Source of the DNA: Synechococcus sp. CS-1331
GTDB lineage: Bacteria > Cyanobacteriota > Cyanobacteriia > PCC-6307 > Cyanobiaceae
Assembly (NCBI GenBank): GCA_025127975.1
Contig: JAHLYQ010000031.1
Coordinates: 62,001-126,000, forward strand
Length of the DNA: 64,000 nucleotides
Direction of reading: 5' to 3'
Shown: positions 1 through 7,676 of the stretch, piece after piece
Position numbering within the stretch: the first letter of the stretch is position 1
How the letters are laid out: each line of letters begins with the position of its first letter
Translations under genes and position numbers: made by a program
Notes under the pieces: model-generated
Seen by the model: only the letters and a program-made list of their open reading frames with translations
Databases searched by the model: none
What the model was told of the DNA's origin: nothing

Positions 1-263
1 CGCGTCCAGGTGTCCTGGGCCGGGCTGGCCCACACCCGCAGCCGGTCGGTGCCCAGATGGGCCAACTCCTGAGCGGTGGCTTCAGGCGTTGCACTGAGCA
101 GCAGCACGGGGGCATGGCGGCTGATCGCCCCGCAGAGCTCCCGGTAGCAAGCGCGCACCGCTGGGAGGTAGGGCGCCCAATCGCCATCGGCGCGGGGCCA
201 GGCCATCAAGACGGCCCCCACGGGCTCCCATTCGGCCGGAAGCCGCCTGCTTCGTGCCTTCAC
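1..263 (-). CDS. Agmatine deiminase / peptidyl-arginine deiminase family protein (partial, 3' end off window)
   Basis: The first 87 codons are present; the rest lies beyond the left edge. The N-terminus reads RLPAEWEPVGAVLMAWP followed by DWAPYL, the hallmark start of the agmatine deiminase (PF04371) family, which hydrolyses agmatine to N-carbamoylputrescine and ammonia in arginine-derived polyamine synthesis. I chose the GTG at 263-261 because it overlaps the fabI stop in a GTGA junction, implying translational coupling with fabI immediately upstream on the same strand. The catalytic Cys/His/Asp residues lie outside the window and cannot be checked. A peptidyl-arginine deiminase activity is the main alternative, but free-living bacteria with this N-terminus are usually agmatine deiminases. 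Confidence 0.75.
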   Translation of the reverse strand, partial: MKARSRRLPAEWEPVGAVLMAWPRADGDWAPYLPAVRACYRELCGAISRHAPVLLLSATPEATAQELAHLGTDRLRVWASPAQDTWT

Positions 264-1042
264 ATCCCGTTGATGCAGTACCCCGCATCCACATAGATCA
301 CCTGGCCGGTGATGCCAGATGCCAGTGGGCTGGCCAGGAAGGCGGCGGTGCTGCCCACTTCCTCCTGGGTCACGGTGCGCTGCAGGGGAGCCTTGGCCTC
401 CACGTTGTGGATCATGTCGAGGATGCCGCCGATGGCGCTGCTCGCCAGGGTGCGGATCGGTCCGGCGCTGATGGCATTGACCCGCACCTGCTTGTCGGGC
501 CCCAATTCGGCGGCCAGGTAGCGCACCGAGGCCTCCAGGGCCGCCTTGGCCACCCCCATCACGTTGTAGTTGGGAATGGCCCGCTCGGCCCCCAGATAGG
601 TGAGGGTGATCACGCTGGCGCCTGGGTTGAACAGGGGTTTGGCCCAGCGGCACAGGGGGGCCAGCGAGTAGGCGCTCACCTCCAGGGCCCGGGCGAAGCC
701 CTCGGGGCTGATGGCGGAGTAGTCGCCGATCAGTTCATCCTTGCCGGCGAAGGCCAGGCAGTGCACCAGCACGTCGATCGAGCCCCACTGCTCCTTCACC
801 CGCGCAAACACGGCCTCGATCTGGGCCGGGTCCTGCACGTTCAGCGGCTCGAACAGGCTGGGCGCCAGCGGAGCGGTGAGCTCCCGCACCTTGGTCTCGA
901 TGCGCCCCTTCTCATCGGGCAGGTAGGTGACTCCCAGCTCACAGCCGGCGGCATGGAGCTGCTGGGCGATGCCCCAGGCGATCGACTTGTTGTTGGCGAT
1001 GCCGGTTACCAGGGCCTTCTTGCCGCGCAGATCGAGGAGCAT
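260..1042 (-). CDS. fabI: Enoyl-[acyl-carrier-protein] reductase (NADH) FabI
   Basis: This 260-residue short-chain dehydrogenase performs the last reduction of each fatty acid elongation cycle, converting trans-2-enoyl-ACP to acyl-ACP with NADH in the cytosol. The N-terminal nucleotide-binding turn is GIANNKSIAWGIA, diagnostic for FabI rather than other SDRs. The active site has the FabI spacing Tyr-x6-Lys (Y159, K166), followed by the substrate-loop motif NAISAGPIRTLAS. The ATG at 1042 gives the family-standard start MLLDLRGKKALVTG; an upstream in-frame extension to 1093 would overlap the divergent neighbour and is not conserved in style. Its stop overlaps the GTG start of the downstream deiminase gene. 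Confidence 0.96.
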   Translation of the reverse strand: MLLDLRGKKALVTGIANNKSIAWGIAQQLHAAGCELGVTYLPDEKGRIETKVRELTAPLAPSLFEPLNVQDPAQIEAVFARVKEQWGSIDVLVHCLAFAGKDELIGDYSAISPEGFARALEVSAYSLAPLCRWAKPLFNPGASVITLTYLGAERAIPNYNVMGVAKAALEASVRYLAAELGPDKQVRVNAISAGPIRTLASSAIGGILDMIHNVEAKAPLQRTVTQEEVGSTAAFLASPLASGITGQVIYVDAGYCINGM

Positions 1043-1068
1043 GGGTGCAGTGGCCGGGAGCCGGAAGG

Positions 1069-1905
1069 ATGCAATCGGCCGATTCTCTCCCACCCGGGGA
1101 TCTGCCCTGCCGCTTTGCCAGCCGGGCGGAGCTGGAGGCCACCCTGCGCCAGCTGTTCCCCGAGGCCCCTGGCGGCTTGAGTCCGATCCAGGGGGGGCAC
1201 CGGGCAGCTGAAACGGCTCTGGCCGCCGTAGATCCCCTGGCCTATGGCCGCAGCCGCAACCACCTCGATGGTGCGGTGACGCACCTCTCGCCCTACATCC
1301 GCCATGGCGTGCTCAGCCTGGCGGAGGTGCGCGAGGCGGTGTTCACCTGGCTGGAGCGCAGCGGCGAGCCGGCCCAGGCCGCCGCCAAGCTGCTCAATGA
1401 GCTCGGTTGGCGCGACTACTGGCAGCGGCTCTGGCGCCAGCTGGGCGATGGCATCTGGCACGATCGCGAGCCGCTCAAAACCGGCCACCTCAGCGCCAGC
1501 TATGCCGCGGAGCTGCCGGCCGACCTGCTGGAGGCCAGCACCGGCCTGGCCTGTATCGATGGCTTTACGGCCGAGCTGCACACCAGCGGCTGGCTGCACA
1601 ACCACGCCCGCATGTGGCTGGCCAGTTACGTGGTGCACTGGCGCCGGGTGCGCTGGCAGGCCGGCGCCCGCTGGTTTCTCCAGCACCTGCTCGATGGCGA
1701 TCCAGCCAGCAACAACCTCAGTTGGCAGTGGGTGGCCAGCAGCTTCAGCAGCAAGCCCTACCTGTTCAACCGCGCCAACCTGGAGCGTTTCAGCGGCGGG
1801 CGCTACTGCCGCAGCTGCGCCGCCGCCACAGACGGCACCTGCCCGTTTGAGGCCAGCTACGAGCAGTTGCAGGCGGCCCTGTTTGGGGAGGTTGGGCCGT
1901 GCTGA
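1069..1905 (+). CDS. Photolyase/cryptochrome-type FAD-binding domain protein (C-terminal half only)
   Basis: About 278 residues. It corresponds to the helical FAD-binding half of DNA photolyases (PF03441) without the N-terminal alpha/beta antenna domain. Visible family motifs are THLSPYIRHGVLSL, LNELGWRDYWQRLW, SGWLHNHARMWLASY and LLDGDPASNNLSWQW, which in photolyases line the FAD pocket and DNA-binding cleft. A C-terminal CRSCA segment with another Cys ten residues later could bind metal; this is speculative. The start is uncertain: ATG 1069 follows GGGAG at fair spacing, while ATG 1045 would nearly abut the divergent fabI start. The stop overlaps the next gene by 7 bp, and that gene looks like the missing antenna domain. 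Whether it repairs DNA or signals is unknown. Confidence 0.85.
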   Translation: MQSADSLPPGDLPCRFASRAELEATLRQLFPEAPGGLSPIQGGHRAAETALAAVDPLAYGRSRNHLDGAVTHLSPYIRHGVLSLAEVREAVFTWLERSGEPAQAAAKLLNELGWRDYWQRLWRQLGDGIWHDREPLKTGHLSASYAAELPADLLEASTGLACIDGFTAELHTSGWLHNHARMWLASYVVHWRRVRWQAGARWFLQHLLDGDPASNNLSWQWVASSFSSKPYLFNRANLERFSGGRYCRSCAAATDGTCPFEASYEQLQAALFGEVGPC

Positions 1906-2366
1906 ACCCCGTGCTCTGGATCCATGGCGAGGCCCTGGGGCCCACCAACCCAGGCCTGGTGGCCTATCCGGGGGCGCCGGCGGTGTTTGTTTTCGATCGG
2001 CAGCTGATCGCCCAGGCGGGCCTCAGCCTCAAGCGCCTGGGCTTCATCTATGAGTGCCTGCTGGAGTTGCCGGTCACCCTGCGCCACGGCGATGTGGCCG
2101 AGGAGGTGCTCGCCTTTGCCCGCCGCCACCGCGCCGATGGGGTGGCCACCACCTTTGCAGTGGATCCCCGCTTCGCCGGATTGCACCAGCGGATCGCCGC
2201 CCAGCTGCCGGTGCAGCTGCTGGAGCCGGAGCCCTTCGTGGAGCTGCCAGAGCCGGTGGATCTGCGCCGCTTCAGCCGTTATTGGCGCCGGGCTGAGCCG
2301 GTGCTGTGGGGGCGGCGGGCTGGAGCAGGCGCTCCTCCTGCTCCAGTACGGCGTTGGGATCGCTGA
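1899..2366 (+). CDS. Photolyase N-terminal-like alpha/beta domain protein
   Basis: The 155-residue product resembles the Rossmann-like N-terminal domain of photolyases: VLWIHGEALGPTNPGL aligns with the usual WFRRDLRLxDNPAL strand-loop, PAVFVFD with the second strand, and a helix-strand pattern with RHGDVAEEVLAFA and ADGVATTF mirrors the rLxLRGdpxexlxxLA / AxxVxxN region. It overlaps the FAD-domain gene by 7 bp, so the two are probably translated together and may form one heterodimeric photolyase- or cryptochrome-like protein. The last 31 codons overlap the convergent lipoprotein gene by 95 bp and are Ala/Pro/Arg-rich, so the real domain probably ends near codon 135. Homology is by eye and moderate; a plain hypothetical protein is the fallback. 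Confidence 0.7.
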   Translation: MLNPVLWIHGEALGPTNPGLVAYPGAPAVFVFDRQLIAQAGLSLKRLGFIYECLLELPVTLRHGDVAEEVLAFARRHRADGVATTFAVDPRFAGLHQRIAAQLPVQLLEPEPFVELPEPVDLRRFSRYWRRAEPVLWGRRAGAGAPPAPVRRWDR

Positions 2367-2856
2367 GCAGGTCGGGCTCCTCCAGCAGCGGGTAGGCCTC
2401 GGGCTTGATCTCGCTGGCTTTGCGGGGGGGCTCCAGCCAGACGAAGCTGGTGCGGGGTGAGCGCTGACGGCAGAGGGCCTCGCTCTGTTGGCGCAGGGCT
2501 CGGCGCACATCCGCGCGGGCCACGGCCTGGAAGAACTCCTCCCGTGGGGCGAGCCCCGAGCTGAATGGCGCCGTGCCGTTGCCGTTGAACAGCCGGGCCG
2601 CATCGGCGCTCCAGCGGGGCTTGCAACTGCCGCTCTGGCGGGTGTCGGTGTCTAGCCAGATGTGCAGGCCATAGCCATCGGGTTGGCTGACCACCGCCAG
2701 GCCGTCGTGGGGCACCACCCGTTGCAGGGGGTAGATCGTCCAGCTGGGGTGGCGGTGGGCAGGCACGCAGCCGCCGAGCAGGCCGGCGCCGCAGGTCGCG
2801 GCCAGGGCGCCCACCAGGGCGCGCGGGCTCCTAGGGAGGGTCAAAATTGTATTCAC
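2272..2856 (-). CDS. Predicted lipoprotein of unknown function
   Basis: About 194 residues from GTG 2856. The N-terminus has a short basic region (RSPRAL), a hydrophobic stretch and a lipobox LLGGC with Cys30, so export and N-terminal lipidation are expected. The mature part contains WTIYPLQRVVPHDGLAVV and two further Cys (SGSCKPRW and ALCRQRS), which could form a disulphide; there is no catalytic motif I recognise. Alternative in-frame starts are ATG 2892 and ATG 2937, but they would place charged residues before the signal peptide. The gene is divergent from the DegT gene, 79 bp away, and its 3' end overlaps the photolyase-N-like gene. Conserved cyanobacterial families of this sort exist, but I cannot name it. 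Confidence 0.7.
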   Translation of the reverse strand: MNTILTLPRSPRALVGALAATCGAGLLGGCVPAHRHPSWTIYPLQRVVPHDGLAVVSQPDGYGLHIWLDTDTRQSGSCKPRWSADAARLFNGNGTAPFSSGLAPREEFFQAVARADVRRALRQQSEALCRQRSPRTSFVWLEPPRKASEIKPEAYPLLEEPDLLSDPNAVLEQEERLLQPAAPTAPAQPGANNG

Positions 2857-2935
2857 AGGGCGGAGACGGCACAAATCATGGCCCTCACCCATTCCCAGCG
2901 GCGGCCGGCGTGGTGGGCGACTTAAATTGCTCGCC

Positions 2936-4141
2936 ATGCAGGTGCCCCCTTTCAGTCTCAGCGAGCAGATCCAGGAGCTGGGAGCTGCCCTGGATCAGGC
3001 TGTGCTTGAGGTGTTGCGCAGTGGTCAGTACATCGGCGGCGCCACGATCGCCAGCTTTGAGCAAGACTTCGCCGCCGCCTGTGGCGTGCCCCATGCCATC
3101 GGCTGCAACAGCGGCACCGATGCCCTGATCCTGGCCCTGCGGGGCCAGGGCATCGGCGCTGGCGATGAGGTGATCACCGCCTCGTTCAGCTTCTTCGCCA
3201 CCGCGGAGGCGATCAGCGCCGTGGGCGCGACGCCGGTGTTTGTGGATGTGGAGGAGAGCAGCTACCTGATCGATCTCGAGCAGTTGGAGGCAGCCATTAC
3301 CCCCGCCACCCGGGCCCTGCTGCCGGTCCACCTGTTCGGACGCCCCGTCGACATGGAGCGGGTCTGTGCCATCGCTGCGCGCCATGGCCTCAAGGTGGTC
3401 GAAGACTGCGCCCAGGCCACTGGCGCCAGCTGGGCCGGCCGGTCGGTCGGCAGTTGGGGGGATGTGGGCTGCTTCAGCTTCTTCCCCACCAAGAATCTCG
3501 GTGCTGGCGGCGATGGCGGCGCTCTCACCTGTCGCGATGGGGCCCTGGCCCAGGCCATCCGGGAGCTGGCGGTGCACGGCATGCCCCGCCGCTACCTGCA
3601 CACCGCCCTTGGCTACAACAGCCGCCTTGACGCCATGCAGGCGGCCGTTCTGAACGTCAAGCTGCCCCACCTGCCCCGCTGGGTGGAACGCCGCGGGGCC
3701 ATCGCCCGTCGGTACAGCGAGCAGCTCGGGGCCCTGGGTGCGGTGGCCTTGCCGCCGGCCGGCCCCCCTGGCCACAGCTGGAATCAGTTCGTTATCCGGG
3801 TGCCCCAGTGCCCTGGGGCCAAGGCCTGTGGGGCGACCCCTGGCACCTGCCTGCCCTCCTCCGATAGCGCCGCCTTCGGCCTGCCGGAGGCTTGCTGCCG
3901 CGACTGGCTCAAGCAGCAGCTCCAGGAGGCCGGTGTCAGCACGATCATCTACTACCCGATCCCGATCCACCGCCAGCCCGCCTACGCCGATCTGGGCTAC
4001 GGGCCCGGCTCCCTGCCGGTCACCGAACGGCTCTGCTCTGAGGTGCTCAGCTTGCCGATTTACCCAGAGCTCAGCGAGGCCCAGCAGCAGCGGGTGATTG
4101 AGGTGCTGGCCAGGGTGGTTCAGCCCTTGATCGTGGCGTAG
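2936..4141 (+). CDS. DegT/DnrJ/EryC1/StrS-family PLP aminotransferase
   Basis: This 401-residue protein belongs to the PLP-dependent sugar aminotransferases that convert nucleotide-linked keto-sugars to amino-sugars. Family landmarks in order are SGQYIGG, CNSGTDAL, DEVITASFSFFATA, VEDCAQATGA and the cofactor lysine segment SFFPTKNLGAGGDGGA, then HGMPRRYLHTALGYNSRLD. The C-terminal active-site loop IIYYPIPIHRQPAY is intact. I chose the ATG at 2936; an in-frame TTG at 2927 also exists. Products of such enzymes usually enter lipopolysaccharide, capsule or S-layer glycans, which fits other envelope genes here, but the sugar substrate cannot be read from sequence. The stop overlaps the convergent photolyase gene by 22 bp. 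Confidence 0.93.
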   Translation: MQVPPFSLSEQIQELGAALDQAVLEVLRSGQYIGGATIASFEQDFAAACGVPHAIGCNSGTDALILALRGQGIGAGDEVITASFSFFATAEAISAVGATPVFVDVEESSYLIDLEQLEAAITPATRALLPVHLFGRPVDMERVCAIAARHGLKVVEDCAQATGASWAGRSVGSWGDVGCFSFFPTKNLGAGGDGGALTCRDGALAQAIRELAVHGMPRRYLHTALGYNSRLDAMQAAVLNVKLPHLPRWVERRGAIARRYSEQLGALGAVALPPAGPPGHSWNQFVIRVPQCPGAKACGATPGTCLPSSDSAAFGLPEACCRDWLKQQLQEAGVSTIIYYPIPIHRQPAYADLGYGPGSLPVTERLCSEVLSLPIYPELSEAQQQRVIEVLARVVQPLIVA

Positions 4142-5592
4142 AGCGCCTTGAACCGGGCCTGCTGGATCTTGTGGTTCACCAGCGGCGCCGGGTAGCCGCG
4201 GCGTTCCAGCGGGGCGATCTCGCCACTGATCAGGTCCCGGGTTGCCACATGGCGCAGCTCCGGCAGCCAGGTGCGGATGTAGTCGCCATCGGCATCGAAT
4301 TTGGAGGCCTGGGTGGCCGGGTTGAAGATGCGCAGGGGCTTGGGGTCCATGCCGCTGCTGGCACTCCACTGCCAGCCGCCGTTGTTGGCGGCCAGGTCAC
4401 CATCCACCAGCCGGGCCATGAACGCAGATTCGCCCCAGCGCCAGTCGCAGATCAGGTCCTTCACCAGGAAGGAAGCCACGATCATGCGGCAGCGGTTGTG
4501 CATCCAGCCGCTGGTGTTGAGCTGGCGCATGGCCGCATCGATGATCGGCATGCCGGTGAGGCCGTCGCGCCAGGCTTCAAACCAGCCCTGGTCGTTTTCC
4601 CAGGGAAAGGCGCGCCACTGGGGCCGGTAGGGCCCATCCGCCAGCTCCGGGAAGTGGAATAGGGCCTGCTGGTAGAACTCGCGCCAGGCCAGCTCCTGCT
4701 CCCACACTTGGATGGAGTGGCGCTCCTCGTCGCTGCGGGCCAGGGGCCGGGCCTGCTGGGCTGCCGCCCAGGCCTGGCGGGGGCTGAGCGTGCCGAACTT
4801 GAGGGCGGCGCTGAGCCCTGAGGTGCCCGCCTCAGCCGGCAGGTTGCGCCCTGGTTCGTAGCCCAGTAGGGGGATGACGCGGCCAGCACCATCGCAGAAG
4901 GCCGCAAGCTGCACCTGGGCCGCGGCTTCGCCAGGCCGGCAGGGGCAGAGCTCGGCGCCCGTAAAGCCATGGTCCAGCTCCGGGCTGGCGACCGGCAGGC
5001 TTTGCAGCGCCTCGGCCAGTTGGGCGGGATCAAGATCGATCAGGGCGCTCGGCGGCGGCAGGGGATCCAGGCCACCCGAGGCTGCTGATCCGAGGGCACT
5101 GGCCTGCTCCACCTGGCCGCGCCAGTTGCGCCAGAAGGGTCCGTAGACCCGGTAGGGCTCGCCGGCGCCGGTTTTAAGGGCTTCCGGCGGGATCAGCAGC
5201 TGGTCCCAGTCGGCGAGCACCTTGTGCCCCTCCGCCTGCAGCTTCCGCGCCACCTGCCGGTCGCGCTCGCGCCCGAAGGGCTCCACGTCCCGGTTCCAGG
5301 CCACCACTTCGGCGCCGATGGCGCCCGCCAGGCGGGGCAGCAGCTCGGCTGGGTCTCCGCGGAGGATCAGCAGCCGGCTGCCTGCCTGCTGCCAGCTCTG
5401 CTGCAGCTCCCGCAGGCTCTCAGACAGAAACCACAGCCGTGCCGGCGCCATGGTGGGCTCCGAGAGGATGGCCGGGTCGAGCACAAACACCCCGGTCACG
5501 GCCGGGGTGGCGGCGGCCGCGGCGGCCAGGCCCCGGTTGTCGGCCAGGCGCAGGTCACGGCGGTGCCAGAACAGCCAGCGTGGTGGAGTCAT
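4120..5592 (-). CDS. phrB: Deoxyribodipyrimidine photolyase (CPD photolyase)
   Basis: The full-length 490-residue flavoprotein repairs cyclobutane pyrimidine dimers using blue light. The N-terminal antenna domain begins WLFWHRRDLRLADN and covers roughly the first 130 residues; the FAD domain shows LSPRQAWAAA, ELAWREFYQQALF, TGMPIIDAAMRQL, SGWMHNRCRM and ANNGGWQWSAS, then RIFNPATQASKFD. The organisation matches class I CPD photolyases; in Synechococcus elongatus the antenna is 8-HDF, and the same is likely but not proven here. A separate split photolyase-like pair lies 3 kb upstream, so this organism seems to hold both a normal and an atypical family member. The 3' end overlaps the DegT gene. 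Confidence 0.95.
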   Translation of the reverse strand: MTPPRWLFWHRRDLRLADNRGLAAAAAATPAVTGVFVLDPAILSEPTMAPARLWFLSESLRELQQSWQQAGSRLLILRGDPAELLPRLAGAIGAEVVAWNRDVEPFGRERDRQVARKLQAEGHKVLADWDQLLIPPEALKTGAGEPYRVYGPFWRNWRGQVEQASALGSAASGGLDPLPPPSALIDLDPAQLAEALQSLPVASPELDHGFTGAELCPCRPGEAAAQVQLAAFCDGAGRVIPLLGYEPGRNLPAEAGTSGLSAALKFGTLSPRQAWAAAQQARPLARSDEERHSIQVWEQELAWREFYQQALFHFPELADGPYRPQWRAFPWENDQGWFEAWRDGLTGMPIIDAAMRQLNTSGWMHNRCRMIVASFLVKDLICDWRWGESAFMARLVDGDLAANNGGWQWSASSGMDPKPLRIFNPATQASKFDADGDYIRTWLPELRHVATRDLISGEIAPLERRGYPAPLVNHKIQQARFKALYATIKG

Positions 5593-5619
5593 CAGATCGC
5601 TCCCAACGGATTACACCTC

Positions 5620-6180
5620 TCAGAGGCCAAGCAGCTGCTTGGCCCGCAGCCAGGCGGTGACGCTCTTGCCATCGAGGTATTCATCGCCGCTGGCCAGGGC
5701 CCCGTCCAGTTCGCCTGGCTCCATCAGCAGCACCTCCAGGTCTTCGTCGTCGTCGCCGGCGGGGGGCTGCTCGAGGGCCGTGAGCTCCCGGGCCAAAAAC
5801 AGGTGGATCACCTCGTCGGAGTAGCCCGGACACGGCAACATCGCGCCGAGCGGATCCCAGCGGCTGGCGCTGTAGCCGGCCTCCTCCTGGAGCTCCCGCT
5901 GCATGGTGCCGAGGGGCTCCTCGCCGTCATCGAGGGTGCCGGCGGGAAACTCCAGCAGGCGTGTGGCCACGGCGAAGCGGTACTGGCGCAGGATCACCAC
6001 CCGGCCGTCGTCGAGGATGGGCACCGCCAGGGAGGCACCGGGGTGGCGGATCACGCCGAAACTGCCCACCAGACCCATCGGCAGCTCCATCCGGTTGATC
6101 TCGAAGCGCAGCTTGCGGGCGTCGAGGACGGCGGTGGTTTCGAGGTGGCGCGAGGGCTCGGGAGTGGGTAGGGGCGCCAT
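5620..6180 (-). CDS. NUDIX hydrolase, ADP-ribose pyrophosphatase type
   Basis: About 186 residues. The complete Nudix box is visible as GTLDDGEEPLGTMQRELQEE followed by AGY, fitting Gx5Ex7REUxEExGU, and it is preceded by EFPAG as in the ADP-ribose pyrophosphatase subgroup (NudF-like). Such enzymes hydrolyse ADP-ribose to AMP and ribose-5-phosphate in the cytosol, limiting toxic free ADP-ribose. Two in-frame starts are possible, ATG 6180 and ATG 6213; neither has a clear ribosome binding site and conservation begins only around residue 15. The gene follows folK on the same strand with a short gap and is probably co-transcribed with it. Substrate assignment is family-level only. Confidence 0.9.
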   Translation of the reverse strand: MAPLPTPEPSRHLETTAVLDARKLRFEINRMELPMGLVGSFGVIRHPGASLAVPILDDGRVVILRQYRFAVATRLLEFPAGTLDDGEEPLGTMQRELQEEAGYSASRWDPLGAMLPCPGYSDEVIHLFLARELTALEQPPAGDDDEDLEVLLMEPGELDGALASGDEYLDGKSVTAWLRAKQLLGL

Positions 6181-6216
6181 GGTCGGGGGGGTGGCGGCGG
6201 ATGGGGCCAGCATGGC

Positions 6217-6762
6217 CTATGTGGGCCAGTCATCGCTGCCAGGTAGGGCCAGGGGCGGCGCCTCGTCCAGCTGGGGTAGCAGTTGCTCCAGCAGGGCCTG
6301 ACAGGTCAGGGCCGGGCCCCCGGACGGTTGGCCGGGGGGCACCAGCTCGGCGTCGATGGCGGCCAGCGGAGCCAGCACGAAGGAGCGCTCCAGCAGGCGG
6401 GGGTGGGGCAGCTGCAGGGCCGCGTCGTCGCAGACCAGAGCCCCCCACCAGAGCAGGTCGAGGTCGAGGCTGCGGGGGCCCCAGTGCACCAGACGCTGAC
6501 GGCCGAAGCGCGTCTCCAGAGTCTGCAGCTGCCGCAGCAGGGCGTGGGGCTCAAGGTGCGGCAGGGGCGGCCCCACAAGCAGCACGGCGTTGCAATAGGG
6601 CGGCTGGTCGGCGGGTCCACCCACCGGTTCGGTGCGGAACAGCGGCGACCAGCGACAGCGGGCCGGATGCACCAGCTCAGCCAGCAGCGGGCGCACCGCC
6701 GCGAGGGTTGCGGCAGGATCGCCCAGGTTGGCGCCGAGGGCGATGGCGATGGTGTCTGCCAT
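6217..6762 (-). CDS. folK: 2-amino-4-hydroxy-6-hydroxymethyldihydropteridine diphosphokinase (HPPK)
   Basis: The 181-residue enzyme transfers pyrophosphate from ATP to 6-hydroxymethyl-7,8-dihydropterin, a step of folate synthesis. Landmarks are IALGANLGDP at the N-terminus, LFRTEPVGGPADQPPYCNAV, and the signature HWGPRSLDLDLLWWG, which carries the Arg and two Asp residues that bind ATP/Mg, then PHPRLLERSFVLAPLAAI. ATG 6762 begins the family-standard MADTIAIALG; a GTG at 6780 lies in frame and overlaps the stop of the upstream FAH-family gene as GTGA, so translation may be coupled or start there. Folate genes are scattered in this window, with a YgfZ-like folate-binding protein near 30.5 kb. 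Confidence 0.93.
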   Translation of the reverse strand: MADTIAIALGANLGDPAATLAAVRPLLAELVHPARCRWSPLFRTEPVGGPADQPPYCNAVLLVGPPLPHLEPHALLRQLQTLETRFGRQRLVHWGPRSLDLDLLWWGALVCDDAALQLPHPRLLERSFVLAPLAAIDAELVPPGQPSGGPALTCQALLEQLLPQLDEAPPLALPGSDDWPT

Positions 6763-6776
6763 TGGATAGGGCGCGA

Positions 6777-7604
6777 TCACCGGGGCAGCCGTGGGTGGGG
6801 CTCGGCGATCACCGGGTTGGTGAGCTGGCCGATGGCTTCGATCTCAATGCTGACGCTGTCGCCGGGTTTCAGCCAGCGGGGCGGATCGGCCGCCATGCCC
6901 ACACCCTCGGGCGTGCCGGTGAGGATTACCGTGCCGGGCAGCAGGGTGGTGCCGCCGCTGAGAAACTCGATCAGGGCCGGCACGTCGAAAATCATGTCGT
7001 CGGTGCGGGCATCTTGCACACAGGTGCCGTTCAGCAGGGTGCGTAGCTGCAGGGCGTTGGGATTGGGGATTGCCGCGGCGGTTACCAGGCAGGGGCCGAG
7101 CGGGGCGAAGGTGTCGAAGGTCTTGCCCCGACACCACTGGCCCCCGCCTAGTTCTGGCAGCTTCTGCCAATCCCTGGCACTGACGTCATTGGCGCAGGTG
7201 TAACCGAGTACGTAATCCAGGGCCCCGGTGCGCGCCACATTCTTGCAGCGGCGGCCAATCACCACTGCCAGTTCAGCCTCATAGTCAACCGCTGTGCTGG
7301 CAAGAGTTATGGGCAGCTCGATCGGCGCGCCGGGGTGCTGCAGCGCCGAAGGGGACTTCATGAACAGCACGGGCCGCCGGGGTATCGGGGCCCCCGTCTC
7401 GGCGGCGTGGCGGCGATAGTTGAGGCCTATGCAGAAGATGGCGCGGGGCTCGATCGGCGCCAGCAGGCGGGCCACTCGGGCTGGTTCGCCACTGGGCTTC
7501 GGTTCGTCGAACAGGTCGCCCACCAGACGCTCCTGGCGGCCATCGGGATGGACCACCCCATGGTGAATCGCCCCGTCGACATCGGCGTAGCGAATGATCT
7601 TCAT
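6777..7604 (-). CDS. Fumarylacetoacetate hydrolase (FAH) family protein
   Basis: The 275-residue protein has the complete FAH fold: [37 protein letters not shown] with the metal-binding Glu pair, [30 protein letters not shown] and the C-terminal [10 protein letters not shown]. Members hydrolyse or decarboxylate 2-oxo-acids (acylpyruvases, oxaloacetate decarboxylase, aromatic degradation enzymes); the substrate is not evident and no degradation pathway surrounds it. ATG 7604 is used because the residues after it ([11 protein letters not shown]) match family N-termini, whereas the long upstream extension runs antisense to chlD. chlD starts divergently 72 bp away. It is followed with overlap by folK. 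Confidence 0.93.
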   Translation of the reverse strand: MKIIRYADVDGAIHHGVVHPDGRQERLVGDLFDEPKPSGEPARVARLLAPIEPRAIFCIGLNYRRHAAETGAPIPRRPVLFMKSPSALQHPGAPIELPITLASTAVDYEAELAVVIGRRCKNVARTGALDYVLGYTCANDVSARDWQKLPELGGGQWCRGKTFDTFAPLGPCLVTAAAIPNPNALQLRTLLNGTCVQDARTDDMIFDVPALIEFLSGGTTLLPGTVILTGTPEGVGMAADPPRWLKPGDSVSIEIEAIGQLTNPVIAEPHPRLPR

Positions 7605-7676
7605 AGCCGGGGATCGACGGCGCCTGGGCCCAGCCTGCCCGAGACTGCACTTACCCCGCCGGTCCTCTGCGTCTCC

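Noticed and set aside
254..1180. Long plus-strand open frame antisense to fabI
   Set aside because: It shadows fabI, is His/Gly-rich in the way typical of antisense frames in GC-rich genes, and matches no family.
1069..2366. Frameshifted ordinary photolyase gene as explanation for the two halves
   Set aside because: The halves are in reversed order, each with its own start, and a normal photolyase gene is present nearby.
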